A stretch of DNA of 64,000 nucleotides. Origin: Candidatus Thorarchaeota archaeon (GTDB lineage: Archaea; Asgardarchaeota; Thorarchaeia; Thorarchaeales; Thorarchaeaceae). The notes below the pieces were generated by a model. That model was not told where the DNA came from. It ran no database searches and saw nothing but the letters and a program-made list of their open reading frames with translations. A program made the position numbers and the translations under genes. Position 1 is the first letter of the stretch. Each line of letters starts with the position of its first letter. The stretch is taken from NCBI GenBank assembly GCA_011364985.1, contig RDOC01000005.1, positions 42,052-106,051 of the forward strand, given 5' to 3'. This document shows, in pieces, positions 17,357-27,943 of the stretch.

Positions 17357-18675
17357 AACATTGCCACTCCCCTTTGTTTTGCTTCCTCGTAGGTCTTTAT
17401 GATTGTTGGAAGAAAGTCCTCAGGCCCAACATTGACAACAGAGATGTTGAATTTGGCCAAAGCCCGCGAGATCTTCCTTCTTCTCTCCCATAGCTCTTCA
17501 GATACTGCTTCCGAAAGCACTTTTTCTACAGGACCAAATTGTCCGACAGGTGCCTCAAACCATGGGCCAAACGGACTAATGACTTGCGCACGGTGTCCAT
17601 TTGCCACAATCGTTTTCATGGCGTTTAGCAATGGAGCAGGACTTTCCTCCATATCTGTGAAGAATATGAAGAGAGATCGCTTTCGAGTCTGTTCCACCAC
17701 GTAGGAAACCGCTGACTCATAGTCGCCCCATCCCGAAGGACTGGCCATTGCCAACGACTCCAGAACGTTATACATGTGATTAGGAGATGTAGCTGGGGGC
17801 ACATAGGAGTGAACAATCTCGCTGAAGACACAAGTTCCAACCAGATCCTTCCTCTCAAGTCCAAGATGTGTCAGGAGCACAGCCGCTCGGATGGCATATT
17901 CCAGCTTTGTGTTCTCAGGATATCCATTACCCATACTCCCGCTTGTATCAACCATGCAGACGACTTGAATGTTCTTCTCCTGTTCGAATTGTCTTACAAC
18001 AAGGTCCCCACGTTTTGCACTTGTCTTCCAGTCTATCAGCCTGAACGGGTCACCAGGCACATACTCACGAAATCCTGCAAAATCCGTACCCATTCCAACA
18101 ATCTTGGTACGATGCGCACCAAACATCAGTCCAAGTTGTCGCTGCTTTCCAAGGGCCTCCATTCGACGTACATCTTTCCAAGTCGGATATACCAGAATTT
18201 CCGTTTCAGCTTCCAGAGTTCGCTTATAATAGTGTAGCCCTAGTCGATCACGCATGACCACGTCTGTAGGTCCAAGATTGTACCGCCCGCGCATTCGTGC
18301 CTGTAAAATATAAGAAAAAGTGATGCTGCTTCCGGGCTCGATCCGACTAGCAATGAAATTCTCTCCGATTGCCAGTATCCAAGTTTCAGGATACTGGTCC
18401 CAGATCTCGATGAAATCGAAGTGCCTTCGTGACGTGTTATGAACAGTAACACGCACACGTACGAAATCTCCGGAGAAGACCTTGACTTTGTCAATCTCTC
18501 TGTCAATCTGTATTCCTGCGATATTAGCTGTGAGTGCGAAAAGAGGCAGTGTTACAACTAGGCCTATGATTAGATAAACGCCAAGGGTTGTGAGGTAGAA
18601 ATTCGCCCACACAAAGCCACTTGTTACTAGAAGTACTCCGGAGAATACTACCGCAAAGCCTCTTTGAGTAATCAC
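17353..18675 (-). CDS. DUF58 protein with VWA-like MIDAS
   Basis: 440 residues. Two N-terminal membrane helices (about 5-50) precede a beta domain and the DUF58 core (GTDFAGFREYVPGDPFRLIDWKTSAKRG, about 195-225). A VWA-like metal site follows (VDTSGSMG near 242-249). DUF58 proteins work with MoxR ATPases as chaperone or metal-dependent adaptor modules for extracytoplasmic proteins. The start is GTG at 18675. It lies 38 nt after the MoxR gene. Confidence 0.92.
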   Translation of the reverse strand: MITQRGFAVVFSGVLLVTSGFVWANFYLTTLGVYLIIGLVVTLPLFALTANIAGIQIDREIDKVKVFSGDFVRVRVTVHNTSRRHFDFIEIWDQYPETWILAIGENFIASRIEPGSSITFSYILQARMRGRYNLGPTDVVMRDRLGLHYYKRTLEAETEILVYPTWKDVRRMEALGKQRQLGLMFGAHRTKIVGMGTDFAGFREYVPGDPFRLIDWKTSAKRGDLVVRQFEQEKNIQVVCMVDTSGSMGNGYPENTKLEYAIRAAVLLTHLGLERKDLVGTCVFSEIVHSYVPPATSPNHMYNVLESLAMASPSGWGDYESAVSYVVEQTRKRSLFIFFTDMEESPAPLLNAMKTIVANGHRAQVISPFGPWFEAPVGQFGPVEKVLSEAVSEELWERRRKISRALAKFNISVVNVGPEDFLPTIIKTYEEAKQRGVAMF

Positions 18676-18713
18676 ATCACATCTTCTCCGTGATAATCAC
18701 AGGTCAGGAGCAT

Positions 18714-19700
18714 TTATCGTGGAATATCCACTTCGCCCAGAATTCGGGACACAACACGCTCAACAGTCAATCCTTCCAGCTCTGCCTCTGGCTTCAGAAT
18801 CAGCCTGTGATTGAGAGTTTGAACGGTCAGTCTCCGGACATCCTCAGGAATGACATAGTCACGACCATGCATTGCCGCCCTTGTCTTTGATGCATTCATT
18901 AGCACTAGTGAAGCTCTTGGCGATCCGCCCAAGAGTACCTGGGGGTCGTTTCGTGTTCTGATGATTATATCACGAATGTAGTTTATGATATCCTCCTCAA
19001 GGAACACTGTTCGGCAGGCATTCTGCATTCTCACAATTGTTGCCGGGTCAGCCAGTACACGCAGGTCCATGACTTCGCCAACATGTTTCCTACGAATGAC
19101 CTCAGCCTCTTCATTGGTTGTTGGGTAATCAAGAATCAACCTAAACATGAATCGGTCAAGTTGCGCCTCAGGAAGCGGATAGGTACCTTCCTGTTCCACA
19201 GGATTTTGCGTGGCGATTATCAGGAATGGCTTGGGCAGTTTCCGGGTTACTCCTTCAATGGACACTTGGCGTTCTTCCATGACCTCAAGAAGTGCGCTTT
19301 GCGATTTCGGAGGACATCGGTTAATTTCGTCGGCCAAGACCAAGTTTGAGAAGACTGGTCCTTTTCTGAACCAGAATTCCCCTGTCCGTTGGTTGAAGAC
19401 ATTGCTTCCGAGCAAATCTGCAGGAAGTGTGTCAACAGTAAGCTGAATGCGTTTGAATGCGCAACCAAGAATGGATGCAAAGGTCCGTGCCATATAGGTC
19501 TTTGCCAGTCCTGGAACGCCTTCCAAAACAACATGACCATCAGACAGGAAAGCAATCAGCACATCACGCATTATCTCCGTTTGCCCTACAACACGACGAG
19601 CACACTCATGAAGTATCTCCTGGCTGGAGGCCTTTACCTCATCAATGGTCATCGTCGGTAGACCGGCAACTTCAGTTTCTGTCTGTTCTTCTGTTGTCAA
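18714..19700 (-). CDS. MoxR-family AAA+ ATPase
   Basis: 328 residues. Walker A GVPGLAKT lies near 60-67, Walker B ADEINRCPPKSQSALLEVMEE near 123-143, sensor 1 IATQNPVEQEGTYPLPEAQLDRF near 162-184, and a sensor 2-type GGSPRAS near 258-264. All are standard MoxR features and appear intact. The ATPase probably remodels or activates substrates with the DUF58 partner. The start is TTG at 19700 with GAGGT 10-14 nt upstream. Confidence 0.94.
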   Translation of the reverse strand: MTTEEQTETEVAGLPTMTIDEVKASSQEILHECARRVVGQTEIMRDVLIAFLSDGHVVLEGVPGLAKTYMARTFASILGCAFKRIQLTVDTLPADLLGSNVFNQRTGEFWFRKGPVFSNLVLADEINRCPPKSQSALLEVMEERQVSIEGVTRKLPKPFLIIATQNPVEQEGTYPLPEAQLDRFMFRLILDYPTTNEEAEVIRRKHVGEVMDLRVLADPATIVRMQNACRTVFLEEDIINYIRDIIIRTRNDPQVLLGGSPRASLVLMNASKTRAAMHGRDYVIPEDVRRLTVQTLNHRLILKPEAELEGLTVERVVSRILGEVDIPR

Positions 19701-19713
19701 TTTTATTTCTACC

Positions 19714-21102
19714 TCACTTTGACTTTGTATCGATTAGTAATGATTGAATATTACGCATGAAAAAGAAGAGATCCATCATCTCATTCTCCTTAACTTTCAT
19801 CCTTGGGTTTGAGGATATCTCTTCTATTCTCCTGATGGCCCGAAAGAACTCCTCTTGCTTCATCTTTGAGTCCTTATATTGTATGAGCTCCCAGAGCTTT
19901 TGGATGCTAAACTCCGTCCATCGGTTTTTCCGAGTAAGGTCTCTTCTTAGTCGTCTGTAAAGCATCTTGACAACCCGACCATAGTTACCCTCTTTTCTGT
20001 AATAGACCATCCGTTCGCTGAAGTAGGTCTGACCACGTCGCAGGAATACTTCTGACACACTCTTTACCTCAGGCTTCTTAGGGTCAGGAAGATACTTGCG
20101 AATACCCAACACTGTGCTTAGAGGATAGAGAGGGGCTAGCAAAGGAATGGCTGACAGCCATAATGCTCTCCCAAGATAAAGACCAAAGATGAACTCTGGG
20201 GAGTTCCATGGAACAGCAAGGAGATTCTCGCTAAATGCGATTGTGTAGTTTCTCTGACCCTGGGATAACCAGTTGATAATGTTTGAACCGAATCTTTGGT
20301 TGTCAGGAAAGCGATCCCACATGTCATTGGTGAATACACTGGGATCGCTTAGAGCTACTAATCTACCGCCGCCTGGGATGAATGTGGAGAAATCAATTGC
20401 TCCAACAACTGGTAGTACACCCGCCATTGTATCGTTTTTGGGCCAAGGATATTTGTCAGTAACATTGACTTCAACCCATGCTCGATTAGTTGTCCATGCT
20501 ATTCCAAGATTTCCGAGGAGAGAATATGGGTTGAGTGTCGATGCCCAATTCAGATGGAGTTCGCTAATCCCTTGAGTTATAGGATGAGGCACAAAGCTTT
20601 TGATTACTGGAAGCCGTGGGTCCTTGTCATAAGAATCTATATCCAGAAGAACTCCTTCGGTGAAGGTTAGTAAACCGGTGAAGTTCGTTCCAGTAATTGG
20701 TGAGGAAATATCTCTGAAGAGAAAATCATTGAATAAGCCCAAGGAATCGTTGGCAGTCCCAAAATCATCAGCTATGAGCACACCGCCGCCTGTTGATAGA
20801 TGCTGGAATATCACAAGTACCATGTCCGTAGAGAAGTCTATGACCGGACCAGCAATGACTAGCACTGCAGACCCTTGGTATCTGCCAAGGACACTCATGG
20901 AGGACTGGATGGACTTAACATCATAACCGGACTCATTGATGGCCGTGCTAAACTCGCTGTATCCGTTCCATCCTTCATTGTATATACTGAAATCATGTGT
21001 ATACACCTCCGTAATTCCTACAACAGTGGTGCCAGCAAGGAGACCTATCGGAGCCCAGCTTAGAATAAATAGAATCACTTGAACTGTTTCTTTCCAGCCC
21101 AT
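19714..21102 (-). CDS. DUF4350-like membrane protein
   Basis: 462 residues: an N-terminal membrane helix (about 8-30), then an extracytoplasmic Rossmann-like region (VLVIAGPVIDF, GGGVLIADDFGTANDS near 100-120) as in DUF4350 proteins. Another helix follows (about 305-330), then a cytoplasmic helical tail with many basic residues (VVKMLYRRLRRDLTRK). DUF4350 proteins recur beside MoxR, DUF58 and transglutaminase genes; their role is not known. ATG start after GGTGTG. Confidence 0.78.
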   Translation of the reverse strand: MGWKETVQVILFILSWAPIGLLAGTTVVGITEVYTHDFSIYNEGWNGYSEFSTAINESGYDVKSIQSSMSVLGRYQGSAVLVIAGPVIDFSTDMVLVIFQHLSTGGGVLIADDFGTANDSLGLFNDFLFRDISSPITGTNFTGLLTFTEGVLLDIDSYDKDPRLPVIKSFVPHPITQGISELHLNWASTLNPYSLLGNLGIAWTTNRAWVEVNVTDKYPWPKNDTMAGVLPVVGAIDFSTFIPGGGRLVALSDPSVFTNDMWDRFPDNQRFGSNIINWLSQGQRNYTIAFSENLLAVPWNSPEFIFGLYLGRALWLSAIPLLAPLYPLSTVLGIRKYLPDPKKPEVKSVSEVFLRRGQTYFSERMVYYRKEGNYGRVVKMLYRRLRRDLTRKNRWTEFSIQKLWELIQYKDSKMKQEEFFRAIRRIEEISSNPRMKVKENEMMDLFFFMRNIQSLLIDTKSK

Positions 21103-21116
21103 TAGTCACACCTTTC

Positions 21117-21503
21117 TTACGCCGACAGCGTTTTACCTTCTATTCTTGGATACAAATCACTGAAAGTCTTGATGACCACTTCATAGCGTTCCCGTGATAT
21201 CACGTGGTTGGAGAAACGAGCCTCCAAATAGATGTCAACAAACTCGTCTACGATTACGCTATCAAGAAGCAATGATTTCGAAACACGATCCAAGAATTCG
21301 TGCGCAGTTTCAGAGTGCATCCTTTCAGTTCCTGTCTTCCGACCGCACATCTGTTCAAAAGTGCGATAGGCAAGCGTTATCGCTGCATCATATTTGCCAG
21401 CATCAGCCAGCTTCTTGATGTTCCTAAGCTTTGAAGGAATGTCCACACTCTCCTCTCTCGGCGTCCGAGAGAATCTGCCTCTGAGGGAGTCCATTAAGCC
21501 CAT
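21117..21503 (-). CDS. Stand-alone DUF4129-like domain protein, paralogue of the giant protein's tail
   Basis: 128 residues. LRNIKKLADAGKYDAAITLAYRTFE and ETAHEFL...EARFSNHVISRERYE, ending FSDLYPRIEG, match the last ~105 residues of the 2122-residue protein just upstream (LRNIKKLADAGKFSAAINLAYHTFE ... TDLYPRIEA). DUF4129-type helical domains usually close transglutaminase-like membrane proteins, so this is a free second copy. It has no membrane helix and is probably cytoplasmic. GAAGGTGATGAT precedes the ATG. Confidence 0.8.
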   Translation of the reverse strand: MGLMDSLRGRFSRTPREESVDIPSKLRNIKKLADAGKYDAAITLAYRTFEQMCGRKTGTERMHSETAHEFLDRVSKSLLLDSVIVDEFVDIYLEARFSNHVISRERYEVVIKTFSDLYPRIEGKTLSA

Positions 21504-21514
21504 ATCATCACCTT

Positions 21515-24500
21515 CTATTCTGTAATTACAACAACCGCCTCGATTCGTGGATAGAGGTCGGTAAGAACACGCATCGTGTTTTCGTAGCGCGAACGCGAAA
21601 CCTCATGGTCCGAGAAGCGCGCCTCTTCGTAGGCTTCAAGCAACTCGCTAACAGAAGCAAGGTCCAGCGGGATTTGCTCCAACGTACGAGTCACAAAATC
21701 CCGAGCTGTCTCAGAAAGACGGCGCTCGGAGCCTATCTTAGTGCCGCATAACGCCTCAAAGGTATGGTACGCGAGATTTATCGCGGCACTGAATTTGCCA
21801 GCATCTGCGAGTTTCTTGATGTTACGCAGGCGCTGCGATATACTCCCATCTTCAAGACTTGACTTACCCCTTCCATATCCTTTCATGAAGTAAATGTAGA
21901 TAAAAATGACAACTATCGCAGCACCAAGAAGTGCGAAAGGAACGAGGAAGTCAAGTGTATCGAGAAAGCCACCTTCAGGCTCTCTAATCTGAACCGTGAA
22001 TTCTATTGATGAGATGTTCTCGACATACTGTGAGAGTAATGTGACAGAGAATGTAAAGTCTGCCGGGTTTTGAATCGCGGCAACAGGGAATGTGGCAATG
22101 CCTGAGGTGTCCGTCTGCCGAATTACGGTATCTGTTCCGTTTAGATTGAATTCAACTCTCCGGTTAGCAATAGCTATACCTTGGTCATCGGTTAGTTCTG
22201 CAGAAACGGTGAACTCCAGACCAGGGCTGACTCGTCGAGGAGTTCTTCCGAAATCAAACACAACCTGACAGAAAATGTGCATCGAATCAGGCGTTTCCGC
22301 AGTCGTACCTCTGAGATACAGTTCGGTGTCGCCATCATATTCAACACTTACTACATATCGACCGCTTGCTGCCCAAGAAAGTGGTACTGTTATTTCAACA
22401 TCAGCCCAGTCAGCTGCTGCCATTAGGAGAGTCAGGAGAAAAGTATCATTCAGGTAAACATCCAACTCAGCATCATGAATGGCGTGGCCATCTGCGTCCT
22501 GCAATCGAAGAACTAGCGTGAAGTTCTCGCCGGGTTGGATCTCAACACTTCGTGGAAAGCTCACGAATAGTACTGTGTCAATACTCACTGTAATGAACCA
22601 AGGAGTTGGGACCCCTGAACGCTCAAAGAAGCTACCAGCTGGCACATCGATTGTAATATTGTAGGAACCAGGAGCTGCATCATCAGGGACAAGCAAATCA
22701 ACACTGAAGCGCCCATCAGTCCCGGTAACGATTGAGTCAATTGGATTGCCATTCTCAAGGATATTGATTGAAACAGTATGAGCCGGAAATCCTCCATGCC
22801 ATACGATACCAGATATTGTGATAGTATCTCCACGGTCGGCCATAAAGATAGTCTGAGTGTCGAGCTCAAGTGCAACAAGATCCCAAACTTCTATATCAGC
22901 AGGAGGAGTCGCTGCTTCCTCAAATGCCAGACTTGGCCGGACAAATACTACATAGTACTGGCTGATTCCAACAGGATGACTCCAGTCAATGGCGTGTACA
23001 TGAGAGAAATTGCCTGAAACAGTATCAACAATAGTAATTGTCTGGAGGATTGTGTCAGTTCCATTGTCCCAATGAATTTCTACATCATAACCGACCATGG
23101 GTGTTCCATCATCAAACTGAAGCGTTCCTGAAATGATGACGGAGCCACCTCGGTAGACCATGCTTGTATCAACATCCGCAGTAAGATTCACAACATATTG
23201 CATGATATCAACATCAATGGATGTAGCCGTGTTCCCACTGATCCAGTGAATAAGAGGCGTGTATCTCGCGGAAACCGAATGAGTGCTCGGAGTTGTTGAT
23301 TCTGGAATTTGCCATGTGATAGAGAAAGACCCATCAGCCGAAGTAATACCATAAGCAACTGGAGAGCCATCAAAGAGAAGCTCTATTGTACCACTGGCGA
23401 CAGGTGCCAAATTGATTGAGTATAAAAGTGAACCCGATATAGAAAGCGTCTGTAGGATGTAATAGCTTGTGGACCCTACCGAGAATCCATTGATTTCTGT
23501 CTGCCATTGTAGCAGGGTTAGAGAGTCATGAACAGACTCGGTTGAGTCTAGAGTAAGATTGCCTGCATATCGCCCGTAGATTTCAATACCTGTGCGCAGG
23601 GTATCATAATCCATTTCTGAGTAGTAAAACGTGAATTCACCGGTTGTGTTGGTAACCACTGTGTCAAGTGGCCACTCGGTCCCATTATACCAGAAGAGGT
23701 CAACGAAGACACCATCAATAGGCAAGCCACCAATTGTGTAGTATAGGTGAATGTGGATTGCCAAGGTTTCGTTTTGATATACTGGGTTCGGATTGGCTGC
23801 GACAACTAGAGTCACTGCGTACCTCTGAGCAACCACTGGAAGTGCGCTAGTCGTTGCGTTAGCGTTCAAAGGATCAGTACTTGTGTAGTTGCACTTGAAG
23901 TAGTAGGTGCCCTCAGTGTCCCCCGGCACTGTGAAGAAGTGTGTGTGGTAGAAATAACCTGTACCGTCAGTAGATGGACTTGCAATGAGTGCCCATTGGC
24001 CGGTTGCAGACGAAGCGATATATACATTGACCGTTTCGCTAGATAACGGGGGAGAGCCACCTAAGAAGGTCAAAAAACCATCGATTAACACTCCTTGGTC
24101 GAGATATACAGCGGACGGAACAGATGCATTGATTTCCAATGTATATAGAACTACATTGGCCTGTTGAGTTCCAGAAGTTGCATTCTCCCAGAGCGAGTTT
24201 GACGCTGTATATTCGGTCCATACGTAGATGGCACCCAAAGCGTCAGTCAATGTAAAATCGTATTGAGAATTGAAGACCCCAAAACCATTTGTCATCGCAT
24301 AGTCAACAAGCTCAGTCCCGTTCTGCCAATAGTAGTGAACGGCAATCGTGGCTCCTGGAATAGGATTCCCGTTAAGCTGGAAGGATAGAGTTCCTGAAAC
24401 AGAGAGGGTTTCATTCAAGTGATATTCGGCACTAATAGGATTCACAGTGAGATTGAGCTGATACAACTGAAGAGTGAGGGAAGGAACCAATGTGGCGGAA

Positions 24501-27500
24501 GCGTTGCTATATGCATGACTTGGAGAGGTGAAGTTGACATAGACATTTACAGTATCAGGACCATCTGTGAGAGAGAGAGGATAGTAGAAGGTATAGTAGC
24601 CGGAGACATTTGTGACACTGGTGAAGACTAGTGTGTGCGTGCTATTCCGCCAATAAATGTAGATTGTCTGAGATGAAAGAGGTTCTGTTGAATTGAGTAG
24701 TCTGCCATATATGTAGGCGGTTTCGTTCAGATGGTAGATTGAGCTGCCTGAATAGACTGTGAGTGTTGTGGGGTGGGAATCAACAACCGGGTAGAGATGA
24801 TTGGACTCTGCATCCCTCACATTGGCGGAGGAGATCGAACAGTTGGCAAAAAGTGTGGCATTACCATGTTCGTGATTCAATGGCACTTCAAAGTAGCAAA
24901 GATATCCACCTGTGACATTTGTTGTAATAGATTGGATTTTGTAGATTCCTGTGGAGTTGTGCCACCAGATATCTACGGTCTCACCTGCTAATGGGAGCGG
25001 AGCTGGCTGCCATTCTGGTAGAAAGAGGTTTCCCTGGATAGTAAAAGTTCCCAAGACATAGACAGGATCCGGATCTGCCTGAATTGTTAGCGTTGAATCC
25101 CATAATTTGACTTTGATGCTTCGCCCTGTTGATTTTTTATCCTCATAGACAGTATCAGGAGAGGTATAGTTACTCCAATAGGAAACTAAGCCCTCGTAGC
25201 CAAGGGGTACATTATAGACGAACTCGTAGTAGCCACCCACCACCGTGGCATTGGAACCGATGTTAATCAAGGTAAGTCCGTTATCCCACCAGATATCCAC
25301 TGTTCTACCCATGAGCCCAGTACCATTGACTCCATCTGTGAGCCAGCCATAAATTATGATGTCATCGAGAAGATGAACTGGGTCTGGATACTCGGGGATT
25401 GAAAACATTGTCAGGTCAACTGGCCGCATACCAATAGTGACATTCAGGGCTTCTGAGCAATCAGAGATTCCTGAAACAGTTGATAGCCATGTTACATTTG
25501 CTTCCACCTGTCCAAGGGGATAGCTGCTTGGAACGAGATAATCAAACTCGAAGTGAGCAGTGGAGTTGGTGATCCTTGAACCAAGATGACTATTATTTAG
25601 GTACAAGTTGACTGATTCAAAGGGCAATGGTGTGCCATTCATCAGCTCAAGGTAGCCCTCATAATGAAGCATCGCCCCCCGATAGGCAGGAGTGGGGGAT
25701 ATATACAGGTTAAGCAAAGCTAATCCAATGATCGTGACTGTTGAGTTCTCCTCTGAGCGATTAGGGAAGTACTTGTAGAAACCAGTATCAGGGTCTATTT
25801 CACCGCCATAGTACGACCAGACCTCATGAGGGCCTGGTGACATCAAAACCGCATCGAAGGGATCAACATATGCGTCATAAGAATAGGTGCCATTAAATTG
25901 GATTGTTGCATTTCCGAGATTAACACCATCCCAAATTATCTCCATCTGGTCATTAATGAGGGTCGTACCATCTATCGGCTGTCCTTGGCTATCGGTCATT
26001 CTCCCGTGCACACGTACTGTATCGTTCCAATGCACAGTATAATTGTCAAGACCAAGTCGGATGTCTAACTCAATTATCTCAGCTTGCGTTTGAATTGGCT
26101 CACTAGGCGCACTGACCATCATGGGATTTGGACTATCCACGGCAGACACGTACGTATAGTTCATCACCGTAAATGTCGAGAGACTCCAAGTTGCGGATAT
26201 GTTATGAACTCCCAGAGTGGATCCGGATGGAAAAGCATAGGTGAAGGTGGCAAATCCCGACGCGTCAATTGTTTTACTCCCAATATAGACTCCCTCGTCA
26301 TAGAAGTTGATTATTTCAGGAGTTGTTACCTGCTGGAAATCAATGAAAAGCGTAGCAACAAGATCGAAGGGATCTCCAATTAGTGCCCAAGGTTCAGCTA
26401 GCAGAGGTGCAATCAGCAGCTCAGCATTCTGGGCACCCGTGTTCTCAGGGATTTCTCCACCGCCTAACTCACCCGGCAGAGGAATAGGAATGACCTGAAT
26501 CCATTCGCCTCCTTCGGAATGACCTAACATTGGTATAAAGACCTCTGCCCAGAACATCATGTGTCGCACTTGGATGGCACGATATCCACCCATGGCTGTA
26601 CCTACGGAATAACCAAGAGCAGGTCTTGCTGGAACTCCCAAGTATCTCATGAACACGCAATAGGCAGTGACGAAATCCATGGGAAGGCCGCCGCCCCGCT
26701 CCAGAAACCAGTCGGTCACTTCTTGATCTGAGGAGGGGCGATCATTGTAGTTCTCAATCATAAGCTCGAAGGTGGTTCTGAAGTAAGATTCCACATCAAA
26801 TGCAAGCTCATAGGCGTTTCCCGTGCCAACGAAAGGGGTGATATTCTGTCGAACACTGTCGCTTAAGGGGAGAACAGCAGAAAGGTCCGTGAAGAATGGA
26901 GAAACGGAAGGGGGTGCGAGAAACCCATCAAGAGCACGATTTGCGACTTCTAATAGATCTTGAACGCTGTAGGTTACTTCATAGCTAACGATTATTGTGC
27001 TGTTTGGCACACCCTCTATGAGGGGGCTAAAGAGAACAGAACCATAGTCATCATATTCTAGATCGTAGCTAATGAGGCGAGAGGGGTCATGTGATATATA
27101 CGAACCATCAAGGAACTCGCCTGTTTCGAAAGAGTCCTCGATAATGAATATTTCAGGGAACAGTGTAGGAAGTTCTATGCTACCGACACCAGGTCCTGCT
27201 GTCACGTTTAGATAAACACGGTAGACAGTAGTATTGAGAGCTTGGGCTTCAGTATCTGTTATCAGAATCTGGTCAAGTGTGGTGTAGAGAGAAAAAGAGG
27301 TTTTTGACCAACCTGAACCGTCATAAGAATCGTATGACGTGCTTCTCCAGAGCTGGGGTGGATCTTCAGGAGAAACAAAGAAGACGGTGCCATTTAACTG
27401 ATTCAACAGGTCCTCAGGTAGGAAATCATTCAAGTTAAAATTAGTGTAGTTGACATTTTGGAACCAATTTGTACGACCACCAGTCCAATTGATGTTATAA

Positions 27501-27883
27501 GGCCAATTGATCACTTCGTCGTACTCATAGTGTGGATTGTACTGGCGTACTTGATTAAACTGAACAAGGAGGAAAGTATAGCTGCCCCAGACAATCATTG
27601 CAACTAGAACAAGGGAGCTAATGATTGTCATAGCGCCCATCTTTCGACGGTCGCTGGTTATTGCGGCACACAATGGTCTAAACCTCGTAAGTAGAGCCCC
27701 TCCCTTGACATACGAGAGAGTCTCATCGAAGATGGTGACTTCCTTGCCTTGATTCGTCCATGTCAAGCAATTAAAGGATTTCTCAGACCTGCTGTCTCTC
27801 TCATAAATCGAAAGGGTAGAAATCGTTTCATCACCGGAGATAGGATGACCGAGTCGATGAAAGCATACTTTGGGACCATACAA
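21515..27883 (-). CDS. Giant surface transglutaminase-like protein with Ig-like repeats
   Basis: 2122 residues. A cytoplasmic N-terminus (about 1-80), a membrane helix (about 84-107), an extracytoplasmic region and a transglutaminase-like core near 385-480 (DFVTAYCVFMRYLGVPARPALGYSVG, then HMMFWAEVFIP). About a dozen or more Ig-like repeats of roughly 90-110 residues follow (about 520-1980), each with NxTxxxxGxFxxxY-type endings. A membrane helix near 1992-2013 and a cytoplasmic DUF4129-like tail close it. The catalytic Cys and His are present, but the usual WxxxDP after the His reads WIQVIP, so the Asp is missing. TTG at 27883 is the first start in frame; an ATG 80 codons in is the alternative. 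It is the first gene of the cluster. Confidence 0.88.
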   Translation of the reverse strand: MYGPKVCFHRLGHPISGDETISTLSIYERDSRSEKSFNCLTWTNQGKEVTIFDETLSYVKGGALLTRFRPLCAAITSDRRKMGAMTIISSLVLVAMIVWGSYTFLLVQFNQVRQYNPHYEYDEVINWPYNINWTGGRTNWFQNVNYTNFNLNDFLPEDLLNQLNGTVFFVSPEDPPQLWRSTSYDSYDGSGWSKTSFSLYTTLDQILITDTEAQALNTTVYRVYLNVTAGPGVGSIELPTLFPEIFIIEDSFETGEFLDGSYISHDPSRLISYDLEYDDYGSVLFSPLIEGVPNSTIIVSYEVTYSVQDLLEVANRALDGFLAPPSVSPFFTDLSAVLPLSDSVRQNITPFVGTGNAYELAFDVESYFRTTFELMIENYNDRPSSDQEVTDWFLERGGGLPMDFVTAYCVFMRYLGVPARPALGYSVGTAMGGYRAIQVRHMMFWAEVFIPMLGHSEGGEWIQVIPIPLPGELGGGEIPENTGAQNAELLIAPLLAEPWALIGDPFDLVATLFIDFQQVTTPEIINFYDEGVYIGSKTIDASGFATFTYAFPSGSTLGVHNISATWSLSTFTVMNYTYVSAVDSPNPMMVSAPSEPIQTQAEIIELDIRLGLDNYTVHWNDTVRVHGRMTDSQGQPIDGTTLINDQMEIIWDGVNLGNATIQFNGTYSYDAYVDPFDAVLMSPGPHEVWSYYGGEIDPDTGFYKYFPNRSEENSTVTIIGLALLNLYISPTPAYRGAMLHYEGYLELMNGTPLPFESVNLYLNNSHLGSRITNSTAHFEFDYLVPSSYPLGQVEANVTWLSTVSGISDCSEALNVTIGMRPVDLTMFSIPEYPDPVHLLDDIIIYGWLTDGVNGTGLMGRTVDIWWDNGLTLINIGSNATVVGGYYEFVYNVPLGYEGLVSYWSNYTSPDTVYEDKKSTGRSIKVKLWDSTLTIQADPDPVYVLGTFTIQGNLFLPEWQPAPLPLAGETVDIWWHNSTGIYKIQSITTNVTGGYLCYFEVPLNHEHGNATLFANCSISSANVRDAESNHLYPVVDSHPTTLTVYSGSSIYHLNETAYIYGRLLNSTEPLSSQTIYIYWRNSTHTLVFTSVTNVSGYYTFYYPLSLTDGPDTVNVYVNFTSPSHAYSNASATLVPSLTLQLYQLNLTVNPISAEYHLNETLSVSGTLSFQLNGNPIPGATIAVHYYWQNGTELVDYAMTNGFGVFNSQYDFTLTDALGAIYVWTEYTASNSLWENATSGTQQANVVLYTLEINASVPSAVYLDQGVLIDGFLTFLGGSPPLSSETVNVYIASSATGQWALIASPSTDGTGYFYHTHFFTVPGDTEGTYYFKCNYTSTDPLNANATTSALPVVAQRYAVTLVVAANPNPVYQNETLAIHIHLYYTIGGLPIDGVFVDLFWYNGTEWPLDTVVTNTTGEFTFYYSEMDYDTLRTGIEIYGRYAGNLTLDSTESVHDSLTLLQWQTEINGFSVGSTSYYILQTLSISGSLLYSINLAPVASGTIELLFDGSPVAYGITSADGSFSITWQIPESTTPSTHSVSARYTPLIHWISGNTATSIDVDIMQYVVNLTADVDTSMVYRGGSVIISGTLQFDDGTPMVGYDVEIHWDNGTDTILQTITIVDTVSGNFSHVHAIDWSHPVGISQYYVVFVRPSLAFEEAATPPADIEVWDLVALELDTQTIFMADRGDTITISGIVWHGGFPAHTVSINILENGNPIDSIVTGTDGRFSVDLLVPDDAAPGSYNITIDVPAGSFFERSGVPTPWFITVSIDTVLFVSFPRSVEIQPGENFTLVLRLQDADGHAIHDAELDVYLNDTFLLTLLMAAADWADVEITVPLSWAASGRYVVSVEYDGDTELYLRGTTAETPDSMHIFCQVVFDFGRTPRRVSPGLEFTVSAELTDDQGIAIANRRVEFNLNGTDTVIRQTDTSGIATFPVAAIQNPADFTFSVTLLSQYVENISSIEFTVQIREPEGGFLDTLDFLVPFALLGAAIVVIFIYIYFMKGYGRGKSSLEDGSISQRLRNIKKLADAGKFSAAINLAYHTFEALCGTKIGSERRLSETARDFVTRTLEQIPLDLASVSELLEAYEEARFSDHEVSRSRYENTMRVLTDLYPRIEAVVVITE

Positions 27884-27943
27884 CTTCTTCGGTAAAACTA
27901 ATACTGTACCATGTTCTCAATATAAGGAAAAAGAGGCCCTGTA

